Source: Methanobacteriota archaeon
GTDB lineage: Archaea > Halobacteriota > Methanosarcinia > Methanosarcinales > Methanosarcinaceae
DNA length: 64,000 nucleotides
Direction: 5' to 3'
NCBI GenBank assembly: GCA_016841265.1
Contig: JAENZL010000015.1
Location: 1-64,000 of the forward strand
Positions 8,812 through 18,700 of this stretch are shown in pieces. The notes below the pieces were generated by a model. It was given only the letters and a program-made list of their open reading frames with translations. It had not been told where the DNA came from and made no database searches. Made by a program: the position numbers and the translations under genes. Every line of letters starts with the position of its first letter. Positions within the stretch are counted from its first letter, which is position 1.

Positions 8812-8937
8812 AAAGACGAAAGAAAACCAACTATTCAGCCGGAACCGATTCCCAGTCCGGAACCGAGACCTGTTCCATCACCCGAACCTGTGCCCAGTCC
8901 GGAGCCAACAAAAAAACATGAGGACGAAAAAAGTTAA
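8812..8937 (+). pseudogene. startless proline-rich (PSPEP repeat) reading frame, probable gene remnant
   Basis: A frame open from 8812 to the stop at 8935-8937 encodes repeated PEPIPSPEP-type units followed by a short charged tail (KKHEDEKS). The composition is unlike random intergenic DNA here. There is no start codon, and the DNA just upstream has closely spaced stops in this frame. I read it as the surviving 3' end of a small proline-rich protein gene between the ATP-grasp and TIR genes. The rest of this 336-bp gap is A-rich with no other signal. Confidence 0.35.
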
Positions 8938-9025
8938 CTGCATGTTGAATGCGGCTTGAAGGATAAACTTGAAGGATAAGCTTGAAGGATAAAAAAGCGA
9001 AGCAACCCTGAGATGCGACACAACC

Positions 9026-9586
9026 ATGATCACAAGAGTCTACATATCTCACTGTGAGCAGGACGAGCCTCTTGCCCAGGAACTGGCCCGGGCCCTCTGG
9101 GCCGTGGAACTGGAGAGTTTTTATTCCCTGTACAGGAAAGCCCAGTCCCTCTCCCGGGCAGAGCGAATGCGCTTCGGGATCCGGCAGTCCGACTGCGTAA
9201 TAACAATCCTGACCCCGGAAGGAGCAAGAGCTCCGGAAGTAAACCAGGAACTCGGCCTGGCCGTGGGGACTGACCAGCTAATAATTCCGCTTGCAGAGGC
9301 CGGGGTAGAACTTCCCTTCCTGATCCGTCACCTGAATCCGATCAGGTTTTCCGCGGATGCATATGAAGATGCCATGGGTATGTTGATACAGAATATAAGG
9401 CAGATAACCAGACTGGACTGGCTGAAGATAAAATGCCCTTACTGCGGGGAAGAAATGACCCAGTATATCTCGCCACAGGAAGAGGTAGACAGAGCCCTTC
9501 TCCAGGGAACTAACCTGGAAACCCTGTGCAGCTACTGCCAGAGACCTCTCTTTCTGGACCCGAGAACCTTCAGGCCCTTAATCTAA
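9026..9586 (+). CDS. TIR-like domain protein with C-terminal zinc ribbon
   Basis: Residues 1-125 of the 186-residue product follow the TIR_2/Toll-like pattern: RVYISHCEQDEPLAQELARA (first strand and helix), QSDCVITILTPEGARAPEV and NQELGLAVGT, where the Glu of QELG could be the acidic residue used by TIR NADases. The last 50 residues carry two CxxC pairs, CPYCGEE and CSYCQRP, forming a zinc ribbon. TIR domains in prokaryotes are often NAD+-degrading or signalling effectors of defence systems, but catalytic competence cannot be judged here. It lies in the same-strand run with the transglutaminase-fold and ATP-grasp genes and is followed by a small repeat-headed protein. Confidence 0.7.
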   Translation: MITRVYISHCEQDEPLAQELARALWAVELESFYSLYRKAQSLSRAERMRFGIRQSDCVITILTPEGARAPEVNQELGLAVGTDQLIIPLAEAGVELPFLIRHLNPIRFSADAYEDAMGMLIQNIRQITRLDWLKIKCPYCGEEMTQYISPQEEVDRALLQGTNLETLCSYCQRPLFLDPRTFRPLI

Positions 9587-9653
9587 ACTTGCTTTGAAGT
9601 TGATCTGAAACTTGCTTTGAAGTTGACCTGAAACTTGCTTTAAAGTTGATATA
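9585..9653 (+). repeat. three tandem 23-bp repeats
   Basis: AAACTTGCTTTGAAGTTGAT-type units start at 9585, 9608 and 9631. The first overlaps the stop codon of the TIR-like gene, and the array fills the gap to the next gene. Confidence 0.9.
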
Positions 9654-9689
9654 AACTTGAGACCATCAATAAACAAAGGGGGTAAAGAG

Positions 9690-10094
9690 ATGGAAGCAAA
9701 AGTGAATCAACCCGATATGAAGCAGCATAAAGTGAATCAACATAAAGTAAACCAGCCAGATACGACTCTACATAAGGTAAACCAGCACAGATTAAACATG
9801 CCTGAAATAGATAAGCCTGGAGTGGGCGAGTCCGAAATCAAAGGGATTGAAGCCCTATCTTACATGGAGAAAAAGCATTTGCTTGCCCAGCTTAGCCGGG
9901 ACAAAAAGAAAGACCCGAAATCCGGCCCCTGGGAAATCACCGACATCCGAAGAGGGGGATGGGAAACCATCAAGGATTACTTGATCCAGCCCATAGAAAT
10001 CGACATTAACGATTCAGGGAAAGACGAAACGGTAAGGGTCTGGTTTGATATCACGGACCTGGAAAGGGAACTCGAAGCCGGGGCACAAAAATAA
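9690..10094 (+). CDS. small hydrophilic protein with N-terminal KVNQ repeats
   Basis: The 134-residue product begins with degenerate repeats of the type KVNQPD/KVNQH (residues 4-35), followed by a charged, folded-looking domain (about 50-134) with SYMEKKHLLAQLSRDKK and VRVWFDITDLERELE. No family was recognised. The ATG at 9690 is preceded by AGGGGGT with good spacing, better than the start at 9657. It is the last gene of the same-strand run after the TIR-like gene. A repeated hydrophilic leader next to an ATP-grasp ligase and a transglutaminase-fold protein makes it a candidate substrate or partner, but that is only inference. Confidence 0.6.
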   Translation: MEAKVNQPDMKQHKVNQHKVNQPDTTLHKVNQHRLNMPEIDKPGVGESEIKGIEALSYMEKKHLLAQLSRDKKKDPKSGPWEITDIRRGGWETIKDYLIQPIEIDINDSGKDETVRVWFDITDLERELEAGAQK

Positions 10095-10178
10095 TCCTCC
10101 TGTTAAAGCTTGCCGGAGCAGACCTGGTTTGAGTATTCCAATTTTTTGTGAACATGCATAGTTGTGTATATGCATAAT

Positions 10179-11306
10179 TCAAAGCTTCAGTTTATACAAC
10201 ACCAGCCTTTCATTAACATCATTATCCCTTAATTCGATGTACGCATACTTCGGGACGCTCTCATCCTCGATAAGGTCTTTTTCAAATTTTCCGGAATAGG
10301 TATAATTTTGCCCTTCCTGTGATATAAGATTAAGGTGGGTACCCATACTTCCCATTCCCCGGCCGTTACAGGCCACAATCTTAAGATCGGTAATGCCAAT
10401 TCCATACAGGGATTGGACTTTAATAATAAACTCGAGACACTCGAGAGTAGCCGGGTTTTCGGGATTTGTGGATATGTCTTTTATGACTATCGCAGCTCTG
10501 TCCTCTTCTTTCAGCAACTCACCCCGCCGGTCCCAACCTTTATAGACGAAGGGGCACGCCGTACCAAACTCAATAACCATTGTCTCCGAATTATTAAGAA
10601 GCTCGGAAGGAATGACATAATAATCAAAATCCGAAACGATACTGTTAGCATCCGCATCATAGAAAAGAGGACAGGAATCTTCCAGTACGGAGGGAGCCAG
10701 AAGCTCCGAAGTGAACCATCCTCCCCCGTTTTTGCCATCAATTGTTATATAAAACTCGGATAATTTCAGCTTTATCTGACCTTCGTAAGGGACATAAGAT
10801 ACGTTCTCGATCCGGACTATAAGATCATCCTCTTCGTTTTTACTGACAAAGGTCTCAAATGCAATATACACTTCATCAGGCTTTTGCTTAAATTTCACGG
10901 GAGGTAAAACAGAATAGTTCCAGTCATAAGGGGATTTTTGTTCCCGATATTCACGGATCATTTTCCCATCGGAGTAGAGGTATACGTGCATCACATAAAA
11001 CCTGGGATCGTAACCGTGTAAACCTGAAGGTACGGAAAATGAAAGGGTCTTTGCTTCAAGGCCCTGAAGCGTCACCGTACCCTCTCCCTCATGAAGCGGA
11101 GTGTCAGCCATAGGGTCGTTTAAAGTCCACCTGTAATCCAGGAAAACTTCTTCATCTCCAGGGTTCTGGATAGTGAATTCAAAATTCCCGTTAAAATCAC
11201 AATATGCATCTTTTATTGCAACGCCTACCCATCCTGAACAACCGGCGCTTAAAACGGCTAACAGGATAAGAGTGAAAATCCCAACAGCCAGTGTTTTCCT
11301 TTCCAT
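10179..11306 (-). CDS. predicted secreted lipoprotein
   Basis: The 375-residue product starts with a signal peptide ending in a lipobox: positively charged MERK, a hydrophobic stretch, then LSAGC with the cysteine at about residue 23. The mature part is beta-rich and contains an Ig-like region around FEFTIQNPGDEEVFLDYRW, suggesting an extracellular domain tethered by lipid. No specific family was recognised. The ATG at 11306 is chosen because it places the signal peptide correctly; an upstream ATG at 11378 would add an improbable leader. It is convergent with the small repeat-headed gene. Confidence 0.7.
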   Translation of the reverse strand: MERKTLAVGIFTLILLAVLSAGCSGWVGVAIKDAYCDFNGNFEFTIQNPGDEEVFLDYRWTLNDPMADTPLHEGEGTVTLQGLEAKTLSFSVPSGLHGYDPRFYVMHVYLYSDGKMIREYREQKSPYDWNYSVLPPVKFKQKPDEVYIAFETFVSKNEEDDLIVRIENVSYVPYEGQIKLKLSEFYITIDGKNGGGWFTSELLAPSVLEDSCPLFYDADANSIVSDFDYYVIPSELLNNSETMVIEFGTACPFVYKGWDRRGELLKEEDRAAIVIKDISTNPENPATLECLEFIIKVQSLYGIGITDLKIVACNGRGMGSMGTHLNLISQEGQNYTYSGKFEKDLIEDESVPKYAYIELRDNDVNERLVLYKLKL

Positions 11307-11509
11307 ACTATCGTTCTTCCCCGCTACAGGCACCCTACCCCACGAAAAGCAGGAGACGAGTGCTATTAAGAGGACCATATGATTTAAAATTATTTAAGGT
11401 GTCCCCTTATAAGATAAAGCGGCCATTAGAAAACACCAGCATATATCTTTTGAAAAACTGGACCCTTTGAAAAAAAACTGGTTTTTAAGGAATAACCTTA
11501 AGAACGAAA

Positions 11510-12568
11510 ATGATCCCCTATAGCTTCATGGTGCTGGGAAACGCCGCCATCCTCCTGGCAGGGCTGGTCCTGCTGGTCAAGGGTTCCGACTACTTTGTAA
11601 AAGCAGCCTCAACTATCGCAAAAAAACTCGGGGTCTCGGAGTTCGTGATAGGCCTGACCCTGGTTGCGGTGGGGACCTCGATCCCTGAGCTTGCATCCTC
11701 TATAGCTGCCTCGCTGCAGCAGGCAAGCGGCATCGTGATAGGGAACATTGTCGGCTCGAACATAGCGAACATTGCCCTGATTGTGGGGCTGGCAGCAACT
11801 CTTTCCCCGATAAAGACGGCGCACGAGATGCTCAAAAGAGACGGCTATATTATGCTTTTTGCAGCCCTGCTTTTCTTTGCCTTTGCCTTTAATGAAGCCC
11901 TCTCAAGGCTGGAAGCGGCTGTCTTTGTACTGCTTTACGTGGCTTATGTGTTTTTCCTGTTTGAGGAAATACCCACTAATAAAGGCAGGTTTTATTTCAA
12001 GGAGTTTATAACTTATTTTGTTAAGTTTGAATACCTGAACAGCATGAAGCAAAAAATAAACTCTGCAAGCCGGAACAGGAACTCAGACCTGAGCGAAGAA
12101 CAGGTTCAGGCCAGGAAAGGCCTCGGCAGGGATGTCCTGACTCTTGTTGCAGGCAGCGCGGCAGTCATACTTGGGGCAAGGTATTTCGTTGAGCAGTCCA
12201 TCTTCTTTGCGCAGCTGCTCGAAATCCCGGATACCGTCATCGGCACAACCCTTGTTGCCGTAGGAACCTCTCTTCCCGAACTGATGGTGACAGTCTCTGC
12301 TGCCCGAAACGGCTACGGAAGCATAGCCCTGGGAAACGTCATCGGCTCAAACATCACAAACATATTCTTGATTCTTGGAGTCTCAGGCCTGCTCTTTCCC
12401 ATAACTGTCGAGGAGATCAGCATCTTTCTGACGGCTCCTTTCATGATATTCATAAGCACGGTTCTTCTCGTGTTCATCGCCACAGGCTGGGAAATAAAAA
12501 GATGGGAAGGAGCTGTGCTTATATTTTTTTATGCGGTTTTTCTGGTAGTGCTGCTCCAGATGACTTAA
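11510..12568 (+). CDS. calcium/sodium antiporter (CaCA superfamily, YrbG-like)
   Basis: The 352-residue integral membrane protein has about ten hydrophobic segments and the two inverted alpha-repeats of the cation/Ca2+ exchanger superfamily. Repeat 1 has GTSIPELASS and GNIVGSNIANI; repeat 2 has GTSLPELMVT and GNVIGSNITNI. The paired Glu residues of the two GTSxPE motifs, with the GSN motifs, form the ion-binding site in known structures such as NCX_Mj. A hydrophilic loop separates the halves at about residues 165-205. It probably exchanges Ca2+ for Na+ across the cell membrane. It is a single gene with no clear operon partner. Confidence 0.92.
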   Translation: MIPYSFMVLGNAAILLAGLVLLVKGSDYFVKAASTIAKKLGVSEFVIGLTLVAVGTSIPELASSIAASLQQASGIVIGNIVGSNIANIALIVGLAATLSPIKTAHEMLKRDGYIMLFAALLFFAFAFNEALSRLEAAVFVLLYVAYVFFLFEEIPTNKGRFYFKEFITYFVKFEYLNSMKQKINSASRNRNSDLSEEQVQARKGLGRDVLTLVAGSAAVILGARYFVEQSIFFAQLLEIPDTVIGTTLVAVGTSLPELMVTVSAARNGYGSIALGNVIGSNITNIFLILGVSGLLFPITVEEISIFLTAPFMIFISTVLLVFIATGWEIKRWEGAVLIFFYAVFLVVLLQMT

Positions 12569-12798
12569 AGCTGACAGAAGGAGAAAACCTGCTCAAATTT
12601 TATACCAATTAAATTTATTCCCTGTTTAGCCCCCAGAATTCTTTTTTAACTTTTTCCATAACTTAAAATGTTCCGTTATTATACATTTGATGTGAAAAAT
12701 AAAGGAATATTTTTATAGTGAGGAGATCAAAAAAATATTCATAGATAACGTGATGTGTGGTTCACGTCTGGCTTCTCCTTTAAGGGGGTAAAAAGCAA

Positions 12799-15700
12799 AT
12801 GAAAGCTTCCCAAAAACCTGTTCTCATAGTTATAATGATCCTGTTTTTATGCACCGTGTCGCCTGCAAGCGCAGATACGATATCCGTCCCTGCCAATTAC
12901 CCTACAATTCAGCAGGCAATCGACAACGCTAATGTAAGTGATACGATTGAGGTCTCATCCGGAACTTACAATGAAAATATTGTGGTAAATAAGCGCCTGA
13001 CCTTAAGCGGTACAGGAACGCCTGTCATAGACGGGCAACTTAAATTTGATATTAACACTGTGACCCTTGCTGCAAGTGGAATAAATTTCACAGGTATTAC
13101 GGTCACAGGAGGAGGCTCCAGCGCAGCCGGCGTAGCGATCACGGCTGATGACGTGGAAGTCAGGGACTGTTATGTCCATTACAATAAAGGGTATGGAATA
13201 GAACTCAGTTCCGTGAGTGGAGCGGTAATCCGGGACAATAACATCAGCAACAATTTCGGCTCTGGAAGTACCGGCATTCGTCTTTATGCTTCAAATGGAA
13301 ACCTTGTCTATAATAATACACTAAAGGATAACAATGTGTTCGGCCTTGAACTGGAAGCTTCTTCTTCAAACATTATCGAAAAGAACAATGTCCAGACATC
13401 AGGCTGGAATGGGGTACATATTGAAAAGACATCTAACCTGAATATTTTTTCAGAAAATACCATTGAGGGAAATACTGAAGGAGCTGGAATATGGCTCACG
13501 GATTCTGATAGCAATATCTTTAGCAAAAATAGTATAAGGAACAATGGACCATCGGATGGAGGAGCCGAAGGAGTCTATGTGAACAACGTTTCCAACACCA
13601 CCTTTGACAACAATATTATTTCAGGAAACAACGGATATGGTATATTTTGCTCGGACTGCGACGAAGGAGAATTCACAAATAATACAATCAGCGGGAATCT
13701 TGCCCCCTATGGAGACGCAGGAATCTACCTGTATTCCTCAGCCGGAAACACAATTGAGAACAACACAATACAGGATAACGGTCACGACGGCATTTATCTT
13801 GAATATTCTCACAGTAATACCTTTTTTGGGAATATTATAAAGGATAACTCCAACAGAGGGCTTTTCCTCAAAAATTCAAGATATAATGACCTCTCCGAGA
13901 ACAACATCACAGGCAACCTCTATAATTTCGGAATAACATCTGGCGAGACAATTAACTATTTCAGTAATACAATTGATGAAAACAATCTCGTAGATGGAAA
14001 GCTCATTGTCTACCTCATCGGCGCTGAAAATTCAGTTGTCAACGAGTCCTCAAATGCAGCCACTGTATACTGCATAAATTGCGACAACGTAAGCGTGGAA
14101 AACCTGACATTAACAAACAACTCCTACGGGATCGTCCTTTACAAGACTGTAAACAGTGCCATTCAGGAAAACCACGTTAGCTCATGTGAAGATGGAATCT
14201 TCCTGATAGCTTCCGGTGGAAATGTCGTAAAAAGCAACAATGCCAGCTATAACAGCGAATATGGTATCAACGTAAAAAGCTCGAATGGGAATTCCATCTA
14301 CCTGAATAATTTTATTGGAAACGGGTACAAAGATTACTATTCAAACTCAGCGACAACCTGGCGCAGTCCCGTACAACTCCTTTACTTCTTTGGTGGGAAC
14401 CAGTACACCGGCTTCCTCGGAAACCACTGGGGGTCCTATGCAGAAAGTGATGACAATGGGGACGGAATAGGGGACACCTCATTTACGATTTCCGGGGATA
14501 CGAACAACGATGACTACCCCCTGAACAAAACAAAAGAATTCTTCACTTTTACCCCGAACCAGCCCCCGAGCGCAGACTTTACTTACTCCCCGCTTTCCCC
14601 GGATACGGACGATACGATCGTATTTTCAGATTCCTCAATTGACCTTGACGGGACGGTCAGCTCGTGGGCCTGGGACTTCGGAGACGGGAAGACTTCACCC
14701 CTTCAAAACCCGACCAACCAGTATGCTCTGCCAGGTTTCTACCTGGTAAACCTCACAGTCACTGACAATAACCTTGATGCCGGAAATACAGAAAAATCCC
14801 TCTTTGTCCACGCCGCAGGCAGCATGACAATCTACGTCCCGGACAACTATTCGACGATCCAGGCTGCAATCAATGCCGCCAGGGACGGGGACACTGTCCT
14901 TGTACGGAGCGGGACCTACCCTGAAAACGTCCTGGTGAACAAAAGCGTTGCAGTAACCGGGGAAGGCCTTCCTGTAGTGGATGCAGCCGGAGGGACCGGG
15001 TTTACGGTGCAGTCCCCTACCTGCGTAATCAACGGGTTCAATATAAGCTGGGCCCTGGACTGGGAAGAGGGAGGCATAAAGGTCGAATCCGACGGGAACA
15101 CGATAAGGAACAATGTGCTGAGAGGGAATTGCTACGGAATTTACCTTAGCGCTGCGGACAACAACATTCTTTTCAACAACATCTGCAACGACAGCGTTGA
15201 ACACGGGATTTACCTTTCTTCCTCCATGAACAACACAATCTACAACAATACCTGTGCGAACAACTCAGCCCTCGGAGGAGGGGAAGGTGGCCATGGGTAT
15301 GGAATCTGCCTCAGAAGCTCCGCCGGAAACGTCCTCTACTTCAACAACCTGGACAACGGGGACCTGAAAACCCCGGGATTGTTCTACAATGCCTTTGACA
15401 GCAACACTACCACCCCCCTGAACACCTGGTACAACGCAACCCTCCAGCTCGGAAACCGCTACAGTGATTACGACGGAATCGACATGGACGGAGACGGGGT
15501 GGGATACCCACCCTACGAAATCAACCATTACAGCGGGGACGGCTCCCTTCCGAATTTCGACCTCTATCCCCTGATGCCTCTCGGCCCGCGCCCGGAGTAC
15601 CCCCCAATCGTGGGGGGAGTGCAGGCAGCCGAACTGACTGCAGGTTCAATTAACGTAAGCTGGAATATCGAAAACGAGATCCCCTGTGACAACCGAATCC

Positions 15701-18700
15701 TCTACGGCACCGACCCTTCCCTTACCGGAGCGCTTTGGTCCGGCTGGGACAACGCAACAACGGATCCTGGTATCGAACTTTCAGGTTTGCTTTCCGACAC
15801 GACATACTACTACAGCTGCTATTCGTACAATTCGGCAAACAGCTCTCTCTCTGACAACAGCAGTGTGCGTTCCTTCAAGACCCTCCTGCGCCCCAACATG
15901 ATAATCACGGTGGACGACGACAATTCGGACATCCCGACCCCGCCTGCGGACTATTCAACCCTCACCGTCGCCCTGAAAGCTGCCCTTGACGGGGACACCA
16001 TCCTGGTGTACAGCGGAAACTACACCGGGAACCACATCGTCGACAAAAGTCTGAACATAACAGGGATCGGCAGGCCGATGCTTATAGGGGAGGAATACGA
16101 ACCCCTGGATGAAATGGGAGATGTTGTGAGCCTTAAAGCCGACGGCTGCATACTCCAGGGCTTCAAAATAACAGACGGGTACTGGAGAAATCAAACTATC
16201 TACCGCTTAACGGACTCCGCCTGTATACGCATAGGTTCAGTCCGCTATAATACCGGATATGGGGCAGATTGGTTTTACTACGGGGCAGACAACAACATCA
16301 TCAGAGACAATGTAATAGATGCCGGAAGGTTCGGCCTTTATGTGAACCAGGGCTCCAGAGAAAATGAATTCAGCAACAACCGGATAAACGGGACTTATGA
16401 AGGCATTTTCTGCAAAGTTTCATCTAACAACATCTTTGCGGACAATGAGCTGACAAATGTGGAGCATTACGGGATTAAAGTAGAAGGAGCAGGTTTAAAT
16501 CCCGGTTCAACGCCCCCCTACTCATCTATCCCCAACGTGATCCAGAACAATACTTTGACAGACAGCCTGGATAACTGGGGAATCTTACTCAACGGGGCAA
16601 GTGACAACATAATTCGCAACAATACCCTGCGGGGAAACAACCTGATTGAAGTCATGGGGGACAGGAACCTTCTTGAAAACAACCGCGTGGAAGGCCCTCA
16701 GGAATTCCACTTTGCAGGTATTCACATCAATAAAGGAGAAGACAATACCCTTTTGAACAATACGGTTTCCTTCCAGAAATTCGGGATCCTCCTGACCCCC
16801 CAGGCCGAAACTATCACCATGAGAAACAACACCATGGAAGATAACACGTACAATTTCGGCTTCACCGGGGACTGGGCATTTGCTCCGACTTCCCCACCGG
16901 GGCACAGCATCGATACGAGCAATACGGTGGATGGAGACCCGATATATTACTTCATAGGAGAGCAGGACAGGGAACTTTCCTATTCAACCCTTTCCCCTGC
17001 CCCGGGATACCTTGCCTGCATCAACTGCATCAATATCACGGTCAAGGACTTCTACCTGGAGAACAACTGCCAGGGACTCTTCCTTTACAACAGCACGGAC
17101 ACCCTGGTCGACGGGATTACTGCCCACTCAAACGGGGAGTACGGCGTCCTTGCCTACGAATGCGACAGGCTGACCCTGGAAAACTCGAATATCGACAGCA
17201 ATGGGATGAGTTCCATTGGAAAAGACTATGCAGGGGTCTACCTTGAGGAAAGCTCTAGCTGTTCCTTCCTGAACAATATCATAACCGGAAATGCCAGGCT
17301 GGGGATAAAACTCTGGTATACCTGCCCTGATACCCTCATCGCAAATTCCGAGATCACAAACAACGGGGACCCCACAGAATCCGGAAGCGGAACCGGGATT
17401 TACACCAGCGGCAGCAGTGTGAAAAACTTAACCGTACACTCAAACATCATTTCCAACACCCATGCCGAGCTCCAGGGAACCGGGATCCGGAACCTTGCCC
17501 CCAACTCCATCATCTATAACAACTATTTCAATAACACCGGGTCCAGCGACGTGTATTCCTCAGCCCCGGGCACTGTATGGAACATCACCCCGACCCTGGG
17601 GACAAACATTATCGGAGGCCCCTGGACTGCCGGGAATTACTGGGAAGACTATGAAGGAGTCGATTCCGACGGGGACGGGCTCGGGGACACACTTGTGCCC
17701 TACACTGCCGAAGGAGAAATCCGGGAAGCAGGGGACTACCACCCGCTACTGGATACCTTCGTGCCGGATTCCATTCCCCCGGCCCTGTACATCATCAGCC
17801 CTGCCAAAGGAGAAGAATACATCCCGCAGCAGGTTTACCTCAAAGTCTTTTCCCCGGACACCGATTCGGCTTTCTGGTGGTACAGCCTCAACGGGGCTGA
17901 GAACGTTTCATTCGTTCCAAACAGCACCATGGAAGCCCTGCCCCTGGGGGAAAATACCCTGACAGTCTACCTGAATGATACATCAGGGAACGTTAATTCC
18001 TCGGTGGTAAACTTCACGGTTGCGGAAGACCATACAGCCCCGGGGATTCAGATCATCTCCCCAGAAAACGATTTTGAATACAATACAAGCCGGGACATGC
18101 CCCTGAAAGTCTGGTCCCCTGACGAGGACGTCTTTAACTGGTGGTGCTCCCTTGACGGAGGAAACAACATCTCCTTCGTCCCCAACGCCACCCTGACAGG
18201 GCTTGCAAACGGGGTACACACGCTCGTTGTCTACGCAGACGACGTGGTAGGAAACACAAACTCAAGCCAGGTAACTTTCACGGTAAATGTCAATGAAGAA
18301 GAAAACCCGCCCGCAGGCGGTGGGGGAGGAAGCGGAACCGGCGGTGCGGTCATAATCAGCCCCGGTGAAGAAAGCTCAGAAGAAGAGGAAGAAGAGGAAG
18401 AGGAACTCCCTGGAGATTACCTCATAGTCCTGAACCCTGAGGAAGGAAGGACTGTTTCCAGGGATGTCGAGCTTCGCTATGCCTGCACCGTCCCCCTTGC
18501 CAGGGCCTATTACAGCCTGGACGAAGGAGCAGAAAAAGAGGTCGAGCCCCTTGCACCCGTCCCGGTGAACCGCCTGAAGCTGGGAGAGCATATCTTCAGA
18601 ATAACGGGTGTGGACTACGAAGGAAACCGCTACCATGCATCCGCAAAGTTCGAAGTAATCCCCCTGGCCCTTGGCGAAAAGCCGGATGTGGGCACCCCTG

